Below, in pieces: positions 1-8,960 of a stretch of 64,000 nt of DNA. Both the position numbers and the translations under genes were made by a program. The number at the start of each line of letters is the position of its first letter. Within the stretch, counting starts at the first letter, position 1. The notes below the pieces were generated by a model. The model was not told the origin of the DNA and did no database searches. It worked only from the letters and a program-made list of their open reading frames with translations. Origin of the DNA: Streptomyces cinnamoneus (GTDB lineage Bacteria > Actinomycetota > Actinomycetes > Streptomycetales > Streptomycetaceae). The stretch is taken from contig NZ_BMVB01000008.1 in the NCBI RefSeq assembly GCF_014650495.1, positions 1-64,000 on the forward strand, in the 5' to 3' direction.

Positions 1-3000
1 CCGACGGGCGCGGGACGCAGGGCTGCGTCGAGGACGTAGGTGCGGGTGTTCCACACCGGCTGCCCGATCGGCACGGTGCTGGTGACCGTCCGGGGCGTGC
101 AGGGGTGTGAAGTGACCTCGACGGATGCCTCGGTGGGGCCGTAGAGGTTGTGCAGTTCGACACCGGGGAGCAGGGCGTGGAAGCGGTGGACGGCCTCGGC
201 GGGCAGGGCCTCGCCCGAGCAGATCACCCGGCGCAGGCCCGTGCACCGCGCGGCGGCGGGTTCGGTGAGGAACGCCTGGAGCATCGAGGGCACGAAGTGC
301 GCGGTGGTGATGCGCTCGTTCTGGATCAGAGAGGCCAGGTAGGCGGGGTCCTTGTGGCCCTCGGGGCGGGCCAGGACGAGGGTGGCACCGGTGCGCAGGG
401 GCCAGAAGAACTCCCACACGGAGATGTCGAACCCGGACGGCGTCTTCTGCAGCACCCGGTCGGTGGTGTCGAGGGGATAGGCGTCCTGTCCCCAGGCGAG
501 CCGGTTGTGGATGCCCTCGTGCCCGACGACGACGCCCTTGGGACGGCCCGTCGAACCGGACGTGAAGATCACGTACGCGGGAGCGTTGACCGGCAGCTCT
601 CGCACCGGGTCGCTCTCCGGCCGGCCTGCGGCCCTGCCCTCCTCGGCATCCAGCAGGAGCCGGGGAACGCCTGTTTCCGGGAGGCGGTCCGCGACGGAGG
701 TGGTGGTCAGCAGCAGGGCGGGCTCGGCGTCCTCGAGGATCCAGCCGATGCGCTCGGCCGGGTAGTCCGGATCGGCCGGCACGTAGGCGGCGCCGGCCTT
801 GAGGACCGCGTACAGGGCGGTCACCAGCTCCAGCGAACGCGGCGCGGCCACCGCCACGAAGTCTCCGGTCCGCACGCCTCGTTCGATGAGCTCATGGGCG
901 AGCCGGTTGGCCCGCGCGTTCAACTCGGCGTAGGACAGGGAATCGCCCTCGAACACCACCGCGGTGGCATCCGGGGTCCGGGCCACCTGGGCCTCGAAGG
1001 CGGCCGGCAGTGTTCCCGCCGGCACCTCGTGATCCGTCGCGTTCCACTCGTCCAGCACCCGGGCGCGCTCGGGTGCGGACAGCACCTCCACCGCACCGAT
1101 CTGCACACCCGGATCGGCCGCCACAGCCTTCAGCAGCCGGACCAGAGCACCGGCCAGCCGCTCCGCCGTCCCCTCGTCGAACAGGTCCCGCGCGAACTCC
1201 ATGCGCCCGTGGATGCCGGCCGGGTCTCCGTTCTCGTCCAGGGTCTCGACGAGCTCGAAGGTCAGATCGAACCGGGCGTCGTGGAGCGATACGGGCTGGT
1301 CGGTGGCGCGCACCCCGTTGAGGTCCAGGGCGGTGACGGGGTTGTTGTGCAGGGAAAGGAAGACCTGGAAGAGGGGGTGCCGCGCCAGGGAACGGGACGG
1401 GTTGAGGAGCTCCACGAGGCGTTCGAAGGCCAGGTCCTGGTGGGCGTAGGCCGCCAGGTCGGTCTCCCGTACGCGCTCCACGAGCTCCCGGAACGTCGGG
1501 TCGCCCGAGGTGTCCGTGCGCAGCACCAGCGTGTTGACGAAGAACCCGACGAGATCGTCCAGCGCCGCGTCCGTACGACCTGCGATCGGCGAGCCGATCG
1601 GGATGTCCGTGCCCGCGCCGTGGCGGGTGAGGAGCGCGGCCACTCCGGCCTGGAGCACCATGAAGAGGCTGCTGCCGCTGTCCTGGGACAGGCCGAGCAG
1701 CCGTCGGTGCGTGGCGGCGTCCAGCCGCACGGGTACGTCGGCGGCACGACGGGTCGGCTGGGCGGGCCGGGGCCGGTCGGTCGGCAGGGGCAGCTCTTCG
1801 GGGGAACCGGCGAGGGCGGTGCGCCAGTAGGCGATCTGTCGCGTCAGCACACTGTCGGGGTCGGACTCGTCCCCCAGCACCTCCCGCTGCCAGAGGGTGT
1901 AGTCGGCGTACTGCACCGGCAGGGCTTCCCACTGGGGGGCCGCACCCGCGCACCGTGCGGCGTAGGAACGCGAAAGATCCCGAGCGAGCGGTCCCATGGA
2001 CCAGCCGTCTCCGGCGATGTGATGGAGCGTCACCAGCAGGACGTGGGCGTCCTCGCCGAGCCGGAAGAGGTGGGCACGGATCGGAATCTCGGTGGCCAGG
2101 TCGAACCGGGTGGCCGTGGCCAGGGCGAGGTCCTGGGCCAGCTGCTCCTCCGTGACGGTGGAGGTGTGCAGGGTGAGCAGTCCGTCGGTGACGGGCAGGA
2201 TCTCCTGGCGCGGGAGGCCGTCCGTGTCCGGGAACACGGTGCGCAGGCTCTCGTGGCGTGCGACGACGTCGGCCAGGGCGAGCTCCAGGGCCGCCACGTT
2301 CAGCGTGCCGTCGAGCCGGAGTGCCGTGGGCAGGTTGTAGTTGCCGCCGGCGCTCTCCAGCCGGTTGAGGAACCACAGTCGCATCTGGGCGGGGGACAGG
2401 GGGATCTCGGCGGGACGTTCCATGGCGGACAGGGGCTTGCGCGCCCGGTCGGCGGAAGTGATCAACGCCGCGATCCCGGCCACGGTGGGCGACTGGAAGA
2501 GGCTGCGCACCGACAGCTCGACCTTGAGTTCGGCGCGGATGCGGCTGACGAGACGGGTGGCGGACAGCGAGTGGCCGCCGAGGTTGAAGAAGCTGTCGTC
2601 GATGCCGATGCTGTCGAGGCCGAGAACGTCGGCGAAGAGCCCGCAGAGGATCTCTTCGTTCTCGTTGCGAGGGGCACGGCCGCCGGCGTCGCGGCTGAAA
2701 TCGGGCGCGGGCAGGGCCTTGCGGTCGAGCTTGCCGTGGGAGGTCAGGGGGAGTTCGTCCAGGGTGACGAACGCGGCGGGGACCATGTACTCGGGCAGCC
2801 TGCCCGCAAGGTGCCCCCTGGCCGTTTCGGGGTCGACGGTCCCGCCTTCGGCGGGCACGGTGTAGGCGATGAGTCGCTTGTCGCCCGCCTGGTCCTCATG
2901 AACGACGACGACTGCCTGAGCGATAGAGCCGTGGGCGGAGAGGGCGTCCTCGATCTCGCCGAGCTCGATCCGGAAACCGCGGATCTTCACCTGGTCGTCC

Positions 3001-5606
3001 GCACGCCCCAGGAACTCCAGACATCCGTCCGCCGACCAGCGGGCCATGTCGCCCGAGCGGTAGATCCGCTCCCCCGGCTCTCCGTAGGGACTGGCCACGA
3101 ACCGTTCGGCGGTGAGGTCGGGACGGTTCAGGTAGCCGCGGGCCAGGCTCGGGCCCGCGATGTAGAGCTCACCCTTCACACCCGGCGGCACCAGCCGGAG
3201 CTGTGCGTCCAGGAGGTAGACGCGGCTGTTCCGCAGCGGACGCCCGAGCGAGGGTCGGGGGCTGTCCTCGACCCGGGTCTGGAGCGCGTCCACGGAGGTC
3301 TCGGTCGGCCCGTACATGCTGTACGTGGTGGTGTCGGGCAGGGCACGCAGTTCCTGCCACAGCGCGTCACTGCTCCCCTCGCCGCCGATCTGCAGCACGC
3401 GGGGCCGGTGCTGTGCGTTGCGCATCAGGCCGGCTGCCAGCTGGTGCTGGAGATGGGTGGGGGTGATGTCGAGGACATCGAGGCGTTCCTCCGCCACGTA
3501 GCGGTTCAGCAGCTCGACGTCACGGCGCACCTCGTCGCTGGTCACGTGGAGTTCGTGGCCCGCCAGCATCCACATCAGGCTGTCGACTGACGAGTCGAAG
3601 CTGAACGAACTGACCAGTCCGACGCTCAGCCGCCGGCCTCCCGTGGCCAGTTCCTCCGCGCCGATGAGGCCGGCGCGGTGACTGTCGAGGAGCTGAACGG
3701 CGTTGCGGTGCTGGATCACGACGCCCTTGGGGCGTCCCGAGGACCCGGAGGTGTAGATGACGTAGGCCGGGTGCGAGGGCGAGAGCGCGGTGATGCGGTC
3801 CGCGTCGGTGACGGCCTCGTCGGACTGCCGGGACAGGGCGGCCACCATCTCCGGCGAACCGAGCACCAGGTGGGACCTGTCCTGGGGCGCCACGGCATCG
3901 AGCGCCCGGGACGTCTCGGCGGTCGACAGGACGATGACCGGCCGGGCGTCCTGCAGCAGGTAGGAGATCCGGTCCGCCGGGTACTCCGGGTCCACCGGAA
4001 GGTAGCCGGCACCGGACTTGATCACCGCCAGCAGTGCGACGACCATCTCCTCGGTGCGCGGCAGGAGCAGCGCCACGAGGTCCTCCGGGCCGACGCCTTG
4101 CTGGATCAGATGCCGGGCCAGCCGGTTCGACCGGGCGTCCAGCTCCGCGTACGAGACGCCGGCGCCCCCCGCCTTCACCGCGATGGCATCCGGCGTTCGC
4201 GCCGCCTGGGCCTCGAACTCCGCCACGAGGGTCGTCTCGGGCAGTCGGGGGGCCACGGGGTTCCACTCGCCGAGCAGGCGCTCGCGCTCCGTCGCCGACA
4301 GCAGCTCAAGGCGGCCGACCGGGGTGGTGTCCCCTTCGGCGATCTGCTCCAACAGCAGCAGGACGCGGCCCAGGAGGGACTCCGCGGTGGACTGGTCGAA
4401 GCAGTCTGTCCGGTACTCCAGTCGCAGGTGCAGGCGCTCACCGGGCACGGCGGTGAGCGAAGCCGCGTAGTGGGTGGCGTCGTGTCCGTCGAAGCCGGTG
4501 ATGCGCATGCCGTCGTCGGGCAGCTTGAGGTCGGCGGTGTCGACGGGGTAGTTCTCCACCACGACGCAGGTGTCGAACAGGTCGCCGACCCCCGCCAGCT
4601 GCTGCAGCTCGATCAGTCCGACGTGGTGGTACGAGGTGAGGGCGGCCTGCTCGGTCTGGAGACGGTCGACGAGGGCGCCGATCGTCTCGGCCGGGTCGAG
4701 GGTGACCCGGACGGGCACGGTGTTGATGAAGAGGCCGACCATCGACTCGATGCCGGGAAGATGCGGCGGCCGGCCGGAGACGACCGCACCGAGCACCACG
4801 TCGTCACGGCCGGTCAGCTGTGCCAGCACGATGGCCCAGGCCGCCTGGAGCAGGGTGTTGAGGGTGCGTCCGCCCGAACGTGCCTGGGCGGCGAGGGCCC
4901 CGGTCAGGGCCGGGGACAGATCCGTGGTCACCAGCTCCGGGAAGTCGTGGCTGCGGCCCCGGTTGCCGGGTGCGATCAGGCTCGGTTCTTCGAGGCTGCC
5001 GAGCGCCCGGGACCAGGCGGACCGCGCTGCTTCCGCGTCCTGCTTCGTGAGCCAGGCCAGGTAGTCGCGGTAGGGGGTGACACGGGGCAGTGCCGAGGCG
5101 TCGCCCCCGGTGCCGTACAGCTCCAGCATCTCGCGCAGCAGGACGGGCATCGACCAGCCGTCGAGGAGGATGTGGTGGTTGGAGATGACCAGCCGGTATG
5201 TTCCGGGCGTCAAGGTGACCAGGGTGAACCGGATCAGCGGCGGCTTGGTGAGGTCGAAGCGCCGTGCGCGGTCCGCGGCGAGCCAGCGGTCCCACTCGGC
5301 TCCGCGTTCGTCCTCGGACAGCCCGCTGAGATCCAGCTCGGCCCAGGGGAGTTCGACCTCACGGGGAATCAGCTGGACCGGCGTTTCGAACTTCTCGTGA
5401 AGGAAAGCCGCCCGCAGATTACTGTGCCGTCGCAGCAGGGCCGTTGCTGCCAAACGCATCGATTCGGAATTCAGCGGTCCCTCGATGTCCAGGACGAGCT
5501 GAACCGCGTAGAGGTCGGCCGTCTCTTCGTCGTAAACCGCGTGGAACAGCAGACCCTGCTGCAGCGGCGACAGTGGAAGAACGTCCTCGATGCCACGGCT
5601 ATTCAC
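1..5606 (-). CDS. Nonribosomal peptide synthetase, C-A-T-C-A, 3' part outside window
   Basis: Multimodular peptide synthetase, open from a GTG start at 5606 to the window edge (about 1868 codons seen). GGGAG lies about 6 bases before the GTG. Domains in order: condensation (SPLQQGLLFHA near residues 12-22; HHxxxDG at 144-150), adenylation (YTSGSSGRPKG from 618; specificity region from D671; GKLDRK with the invariant Lys at 959), carrier (LGGHSLS, phosphopantetheine Ser 1013), second condensation (HHIAGDG, 1195-1201) and second adenylation (GFDISVWEF, D1727), cut before its end. My Stachelhaus reading is D-S-D-D-Q-G-M-V-D for module 1, which resembles Arg-type codes, and D-I-W-H-I-S-L-V-E for module 2, which fits Ser. 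The protein begins directly with a C domain, so an upstream initiating subunit is expected elsewhere. No MbtH or thioesterase gene lies in the window. Divergent from the hydrolase gene at 5938. Confidence 0.95.
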   Translation of the reverse strand, partial: MNSRGIEDVLPLSPLQQGLLFHAVYDEETADLYAVQLVLDIEGPLNSESMRLAATALLRRHSNLRAAFLHEKFETPVQLIPREVELPWAELDLSGLSEDERGAEWDRWLAADRARRFDLTKPPLIRFTLVTLTPGTYRLVISNHHILLDGWSMPVLLREMLELYGTGGDASALPRVTPYRDYLAWLTKQDAEAARSAWSRALGSLEEPSLIAPGNRGRSHDFPELVTTDLSPALTGALAAQARSGGRTLNTLLQAAWAIVLAQLTGRDDVVLGAVVSGRPPHLPGIESMVGLFINTVPVRVTLDPAETIGALVDRLQTEQAALTSYHHVGLIELQQLAGVGDLFDTCVVVENYPVDTADLKLPDDGMRITGFDGHDATHYAASLTAVPGERLHLRLEYRTDCFDQSTAESLLGRVLLLLEQIAEGDTTPVGRLELLSATERERLLGEWNPVAPRLPETTLVAEFEAQAARTPDAIAVKAGGAGVSYAELDARSNRLARHLIQQGVGPEDLVALLLPRTEEMVVALLAVIKSGAGYLPVDPEYPADRISYLLQDARPVIVLSTAETSRALDAVAPQDRSHLVLGSPEMVAALSRQSDEAVTDADRITALSPSHPAYVIYTSGSSGRPKGVVIQHRNAVQLLDSHRAGLIGAEELATGGRRLSVGLVSSFSFDSSVDSLMWMLAGHELHVTSDEVRRDVELLNRYVAEERLDVLDITPTHLQHQLAAGLMRNAQHRPRVLQIGGEGSSDALWQELRALPDTTTYSMYGPTETSVDALQTRVEDSPRPSLGRPLRNSRVYLLDAQLRLVPPGVKGELYIAGPSLARGYLNRPDLTAERFVASPYGEPGERIYRSGDMARWSADGCLEFLGRADDQVKIRGFRIELGEIEDALSAHGSIAQAVVVVHEDQAGDKRLIAYTVPAEGGTVDPETARGHLAGRLPEYMVPAAFVTLDELPLTSHGKLDRKALPAPDFSRDAGGRAPRNENEEILCGLFADVLGLDSIGIDDSFFNLGGHSLSATRLVSRIRAELKVELSVRSLFQSPTVAGIAALITSADRARKPLSAMERPAEIPLSPAQMRLWFLNRLESAGGNYNLPTALRLDGTLNVAALELALADVVARHESLRTVFPDTDGLPRQEILPVTDGLLTLHTSTVTEEQLAQDLALATATRFDLATEIPIRAHLFRLGEDAHVLLVTLHHIAGDGWSMGPLARDLSRSYAARCAGAAPQWEALPVQYADYTLWQREVLGDESDPDSVLTRQIAYWRTALAGSPEELPLPTDRPRPAQPTRRAADVPVRLDAATHRRLLGLSQDSGSSLFMVLQAGVAALLTRHGAGTDIPIGSPIAGRTDAALDDLVGFFVNTLVLRTDTSGDPTFRELVERVRETDLAAYAHQDLAFERLVELLNPSRSLARHPLFQVFLSLHNNPVTALDLNGVRATDQPVSLHDARFDLTFELVETLDENGDPAGIHGRMEFARDLFDEGTAERLAGALVRLLKAVAADPGVQIGAVEVLSAPERARVLDEWNATDHEVPAGTLPAAFEAQVARTPDATAVVFEGDSLSYAELNARANRLAHELIERGVRTGDFVAVAAPRSLELVTALYAVLKAGAAYVPADPDYPAERIGWILEDAEPALLLTTTSVADRLPETGVPRLLLDAEEGRAAGRPESDPVRELPVNAPAYVIFTSGSTGRPKGVVVGHEGIHNRLAWGQDAYPLDTTDRVLQKTPSGFDISVWEFFWPLRTGATLVLARPEGHKDPAYLASLIQNERITTAHFVPSMLQAFLTEPAAARCTGLRRVICSGEALPAEAVHRFHALLPGVELHNLYGPTEASVEVTSHPCTPRTVTSTVPIGQPVWNTRTYVLDAALRPAPV

Positions 5607-5823
5607 GTGAATTACTCCCACTCCATAATCGCGCAGGTGCCTGCGCCCAGATGGATCTCAGCGCATCTCAGTGGTCACTCAACAGTTGGCTCAGTAGGGC
5701 TGCAACCACGGCTGCAGCAAGCTGCCACTTCCGCGCGGGCGGCGGTGCATCCCCTTCTGAGGTGCGCAGTTGGATGTCAGGTGTATCGCTCCGCGGACAC
5801 GCTGCCCGATAAGGTCGGCCGGA

Positions 5824-5838
5824 CACCGACACTCGGTG
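5824..5838. promoter_or_regulatory. Inverted repeat in the divergent NRPS/hydrolase promoter region
   Basis: The 331-base gap 5607-5937 separates the divergent NRPS and hydrolase genes and must hold both promoters. The clearest element is a perfect 6-bp inverted repeat, CACCGA-CAC-TCGGTG, about 100 bases before the hydrolase start. I could not place -35/-10 boxes with confidence and see no small gene here. A repressor operator is possible but unproven. Confidence 0.3.
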
Positions 5839-5937
5839 CGGGGCGCCGGGTGTCTTCCACCACGAAGGCGGGGCCATCCCGATAACCCGTTGCCAGCGGC
5901 CCCGGCTTCCGGATCGAATAGGCAAAGAGGGATACGT

Positions 5938-6771
5938 ATGCGGATACCGGTTGGTGGTCTGGTATTTGACGTGGAGGTGTCCGGCCCGGCCGACGGGGAG
6001 CCCGTTCTGCTCCTGCACGGCTTTCCGCAGAACCGGCACGCCTGGGACCGGATCGTGCCCGCGCTCCATGCCGCGGGGCTGCGGACGATCGCGCCGGACC
6101 AGCGCGGCTACTGCGACGGAGCCCGGCCCACGGACGTGGACGCGTACGCGCTGCCGCAGCTGGCCGGTGACGCCCTCGGCATCCTGGACGCCCTCGGGCT
6201 GGAGTCCGCCCATGTGGTCGGACACGACTGGGGATCCGTGGTCGCCTGGTACCTGGCGGCCCGCCACTCGGACCGCGTCCGCACGCTGACCGCGGTCTCC
6301 TTCCCCCACCTGGAGGCGTTCTGGTACGCGCTCCGCAACGACCCCGAGCAGCGGCGGCGTTCGGGATACCTCGCCTACTTCGCCTCGCCGGAGAGCACGG
6401 CCGGGCTGCTGGCGGACGACGCCGAGCCTCTCCGGTCGTTGTTCGACGCTGTCGACCCCGACCACGTGAAGCACTACCTGGACCTGCACACCCGGCCCGG
6501 CGTGCTGGACGCGACCTTGAACTGGTACCGCTCCGGAAGCCTTCTGGCCGAGCACGAGGGGCTCGGCCAGGTCCCGGTGCCGACCACCTACATCTGGAGC
6601 GACGGTGACATGGCGGCCAGCCGCGTCGCCGTGGACCGGACCGCCGAGCACGTCACGGGCCCGTATCGGTTCGTGCTCCTGGAGGGCGTCTCGCACTGGC
6701 AGCCGGAGCAGGCGCCGCAGCGCGTCGCCGAGGAAGTCCTGCGCAGGGTGACCGGACCACGGGAGCGGTGA
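5938..6771 (+). CDS. Alpha/beta hydrolase, epoxide hydrolase-like
   Basis: 277-aa cytoplasmic alpha/beta-fold enzyme. The ATG is preceded by AAAGAGG six bases away. Visible elements: an oxyanion-type HGFPQ segment near the N-terminus, a DQRGY strand/loop, the nucleophile elbow GHDWGS, an acidic SDGDM segment near residue 220 and the C-terminal SHWQP histidine. The nucleophile position carries Asp, not Ser, which is the pattern of epoxide hydrolases and haloalkane dehalogenases; an epoxide hydrolase role is therefore preferred, with substrate unknown. It is divergent from the NRPS and overlaps the next membrane-protein gene by four bases (GTGA). It may tailor the NRPS product, but only adjacency supports that. 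Confidence 0.85.
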   Translation: MRIPVGGLVFDVEVSGPADGEPVLLLHGFPQNRHAWDRIVPALHAAGLRTIAPDQRGYCDGARPTDVDAYALPQLAGDALGILDALGLESAHVVGHDWGSVVAWYLAARHSDRVRTLTAVSFPHLEAFWYALRNDPEQRRRSGYLAYFASPESTAGLLADDAEPLRSLFDAVDPDHVKHYLDLHTRPGVLDATLNWYRSGSLLAEHEGLGQVPVPTTYIWSDGDMAASRVAVDRTAEHVTGPYRFVLLEGVSHWQPEQAPQRVAEEVLRRVTGPRER

Positions 6772-7340
6772 CGTTGACCGGCGACGAACGGCCCCGGCCG
6801 TACGGTGGGCGTCCGCCGGCGAACGCCAGGCGAACGGAGCGGCCTGTCCCACGCTGGGCGGAGCGCGTCGCACGCCTCATGCCTCTGATCGGCCTGCCAG
6901 TGTGCCTGTGGCGGCTGCCCATCGGTTTCGGCTGCATGATGGGAATGGACGTCCCGCCCGCATCGGGGGAGCGGTGGCTGACCGTGCCCTATGTCCTCGC
7001 GCTGAGTCTGCTGTCCGAAGCGTTCGCGCTGCTCTGCTCCGGTTTGGTGAGCTGGTGGGGCGAAGTGGTGCCCGAGTGGGTGCCGGTTGCCGGTGGCAGA
7101 CGCATCCCGCCGGTCGTGGCCATCGTGCCCGCCGCGTTCGGAGGGCTGCTCTTCAGTGCCGTGCTGGTCGACTGGGTGCTCAGCGCCTTCCGCATCGGAG
7201 GCTTTGAGGGCGTCGCCTACACCAGCACAGGGTGGAAGGTGCTGGCGGACGTGGTCACCGGGCTGTGCGCTCTCTGGGGCCCCATGACGCTGGCCCTCAC
7301 CTACGCCTACTACCGGCGCCGCTGTCGTCCGGCCGGCTGA
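6768..7340 (+). CDS. Four-helix integral membrane protein of unknown function
   Basis: 190-aa protein starting at a GTG whose last two bases belong to the TGA stop of the hydrolase gene, so the two are probably translationally coupled. The first ~30 residues are polar and basic (Arg/Pro-rich), followed by four hydrophobic stretches: around residues 37-60, 66-95, 115-145 and 157-182. The C-terminus ends in basic residues (YYRRRCRP), suggesting it lies inside the cell. No catalytic or transport motif is recognised. Coupling suggests a shared role with the hydrolase, which is inference. Confidence 0.75.
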   Translation: MTLTGDERPRPYGGRPPANARRTERPVPRWAERVARLMPLIGLPVCLWRLPIGFGCMMGMDVPPASGERWLTVPYVLALSLLSEAFALLCSGLVSWWGEVVPEWVPVAGGRRIPPVVAIVPAAFGGLLFSAVLVDWVLSAFRIGGFEGVAYTSTGWKVLADVVTGLCALWGPMTLALTYAYYRRRCRPAG

Positions 7341-7397
7341 CGGCCGCTGTCGTGCGGGGACGGCACGGACGCGGCCGGTGGAGGGAGCACCTGCTCA

Positions 7398-7439
7398 TGA
7401 CACAGTGCTGCTTCCGGGTGACACAGTGCTGCTTCCGGG
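7398..7439. repeat. Two exact tandem copies of a 21-bp unit
   Basis: Copy 1 is 7398-7418 and copy 2 is 7419-7439; the unit starts TGACACAGTG and ends CTTCCGGG. It lies in the gap between the converging membrane-protein gene (ends 7340) and the four-gene minus-strand operon (ends 7533). No gene is seen in 7341-7532. It could be a recent slippage duplication or a paired binding site. Confidence 0.8.
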
Positions 7440-7532
7440 AGAGGTGCGCGCGGCGGTGAAGCTGACACCTTCCTGCCGGGGCGGACTCCTCGTCCATACC
7501 GTCGATCCCTTGTCCGAATTCCGTTCGGGCCG

Positions 7533-7781
7533 CTATTCCGTGCTACCGCGGCAGAGGCCCTCGACGCGGAACCACAGGCCCGGGGCGTAGACCGCATGGA
7601 TGACCGCTTCCTCTCCCCTGGTGACCCGCAGGATCCTCAGGGTGCCGCCGGGAAGCACGTCGTACTGGTAAGTGATCTCGCTCCCGCCCTCGACGGTGTC
7701 GTCGTAGGAGATGTCCGCCGTACGGTCGTTCGCGTATTCCTTCGGCGGGCGGTTCTCCACCAGCTTGATGAAGACGCTCAT
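7533..7781 (-). CDS. Small hypothetical protein, last gene of DUF5994 operon
   Basis: 82-aa soluble protein. It starts at an ATG overlapping the stop of the gene before it (ATGA), and is the fourth and last member of a tightly coupled operon. The chain begins MSVFIKLVEN and ends with a Gly/Arg/Glu-containing tail; the middle is rich in Tyr and Asp and predicts beta strands (EITYQYDVLP, TLRILRVTRG). No signal peptide or membrane segment. I do not recognise the family. Similar short proteins are common in Streptomyces, but I cannot assign a role. Confidence 0.7.
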   Translation of the reverse strand: MSVFIKLVENRPPKEYANDRTADISYDDTVEGGSEITYQYDVLPGGTLRILRVTRGEEAVIHAVYAPGLWFRVEGLCRGSTE

Positions 7782-8125
7782 GGGCCAACCGTACGGTCCT
7801 CGGGTGCGCTCCGCCCTTCGGGACGAGGGGAGGCCGCGTCGTCCTGCGGGCGGTCGGCCGCCGGAGGCCGGCTGGTCACCAGCCAGGATCGCGCGGGCTC
7901 GGCGGGATGCGTGGTGTCCACCGTGAGGTGGAGCCGGGTACCGCCCTCCTGGCCGGCCGGGTAGCTGCGTTGCTCGGTGGAATCGAAGCAGCGCCGGAGG
8001 ACTTCCGCGACGCGGCGGGCGGTCTCGGGGGACGCGGCGACGATGCGGATGTCGGCGCGCCCTGTCGGGGGCACGGGCTCCGCCGGTGTGCGGACGTGCG
8101 ATGCGCGTGCGGACGTCACGGTCAC
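7778..8125 (-). CDS. Hypothetical protein in DUF5994 operon
   Basis: 115-aa protein starting at GTG 8125, which overlaps the stop of the upstream gene by four bases. The core (RADIRIVAASPETARRV, then VLRRCF) looks like a beta-alpha unit with a conserved-looking Cys. It is followed by a predicted strand (TRLHLTVDTT) and a Pro/Arg-rich polar tail from about residue 85. No membrane segment. The family is not recognised. Position within the operon is the only hint of function. Confidence 0.7.
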   Translation of the reverse strand: MTVTSARASHVRTPAEPVPPTGRADIRIVAASPETARRVAEVLRRCFDSTEQRSYPAGQEGGTRLHLTVDTTHPAEPARSWLVTSRPPAADRPQDDAASPRPEGRSAPEDRTVGP

Positions 8126-8391
8126 CGCCCCCGGCCGGAGAAGAGCCGAAGTCGCCTGCGGTCCCCGTGCGGTTGCTCGCGGCGCATACGGGCGAGGAGA
8201 GGCCCGGCGGGGTCGATCGCCGATCGCGGGCGGTTCTGGCTCCTGCCGTCACGCCACGGCAGGACGCCGCTGTAGTGGAAGCCCGCGATCCGTTCGTCGT
8301 GCTGAGCGTTGAGCCGGTGGATCAGGAGGGCTCCCGCGGCGACCATGGCAAGGATCACGACCAGGGTGACGACGGTCTCCACAGTGCTCAC
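8122..8391 (-). CDS. Small single-span membrane protein in DUF5994 operon
   Basis: 89-aa protein with GTG start at 8391, preceded by GAGGGA, and overlapping the stop of the DUF5994 gene by four bases. Residues 3-22 form one hydrophobic helix (VETVVTLVVILAMVAAGALL); the rest is polar and very basic, ending in Arg-rich sequence. It is therefore probably an N-terminally anchored protein with a positively charged cytoplasmic tail. No known domain. Both ends overlap neighbouring genes, which supports translation of this frame. Confidence 0.7.
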   Translation of the reverse strand: MSTVETVVTLVVILAMVAAGALLIHRLNAQHDERIAGFHYSGVLPWRDGRSQNRPRSAIDPAGPLLARMRREQPHGDRRRLRLFSGRGR

Positions 8392-8960
8392 ATCCCTCGA
8401 ACGGCGAGGGAATCCCCGGCCGGCTCCCCGGCCGGTGACGGCGCGGTCCCGCCGTCCGTCTCCCATCCCTCTTCGCTGCCCCGAGACTCGGCCGCGTCGT
8501 CCGCCGCCCGTTCGTCGTCCATCAGCATGCTCGCGGTGAGAAGGCTTCCGGGCGTGGTGGCGGCGGACATCAGCCGGGCGGCCGCGGCCGGGCCGGTCTC
8601 CGGCGGGATGATCAGCAGGTCCAGGCGGTCCGCGGTGCGGGAGAACAGGAGGAGCTTGTGCGGGTCCTGCTCGTCGGTGCACCAGCCCACGTGCACCGTG
8701 TGTCCGGTGACGGGGACCTTGCGCGGGATCACGGGCCAGAAGGCCGGATTCACCGTGACGCGGGTGATCCGCCCCCAGGAGCGGTCCAGCCTCTCCGCCA
8801 GCGCGGGGAGCTCGCGGGAGAGGTCGCGTGAGCGGGTCCACCAGGCGCCGTCCAGCAGGCCCGGCGCCGTTCCCGGCGTCGTTCCCGGTGTCAGGGACAG
8901 GCGGGCGGGCGGCGCAGGAGCGCGGTCGTCAGGGGTCGTACGGTCGATGGTCACGGTCAT
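8388..8960 (-). CDS. DUF5994 family protein
   Basis: 190-aa soluble actinobacterial protein. An ATG at 8960 is chosen; a longer version from 9002 is possible but has no better ribosome site. The recognisable core is LLDGAWWTRSRDLS followed by RITRVTVNPAFWP, then a GHTVHVGW strand and a C-terminal LLIIPP segment, the pattern I associate with DUF5994. The tail from about residue 150 is acidic and low in complexity. It heads the four-gene coupled operon and faces a frameshifted paralogue at 9226. The biochemical function of the family is unknown to me. Confidence 0.85.
   Translation of the reverse strand: MTVTIDRTTPDDRAPAPPARLSLTPGTTPGTAPGLLDGAWWTRSRDLSRELPALAERLDRSWGRITRVTVNPAFWPVIPRKVPVTGHTVHVGWCTDEQDPHKLLLFSRTADRLDLLIIPPETGPAAAARLMSAATTPGSLLTASMLMDDERAADDAAESRGSEEGWETDGGTAPSPAGEPAGDSLAVRGM

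Noticed and set aside
150..5885. Two very long plus-strand frames (to 3590 and 5885) opposite the NRPS
   Set aside because: They are antisense readings of the synthetase. The minus strand has full C, A and T domain motifs in one frame, while the plus frames have only biased low-complexity sequence.
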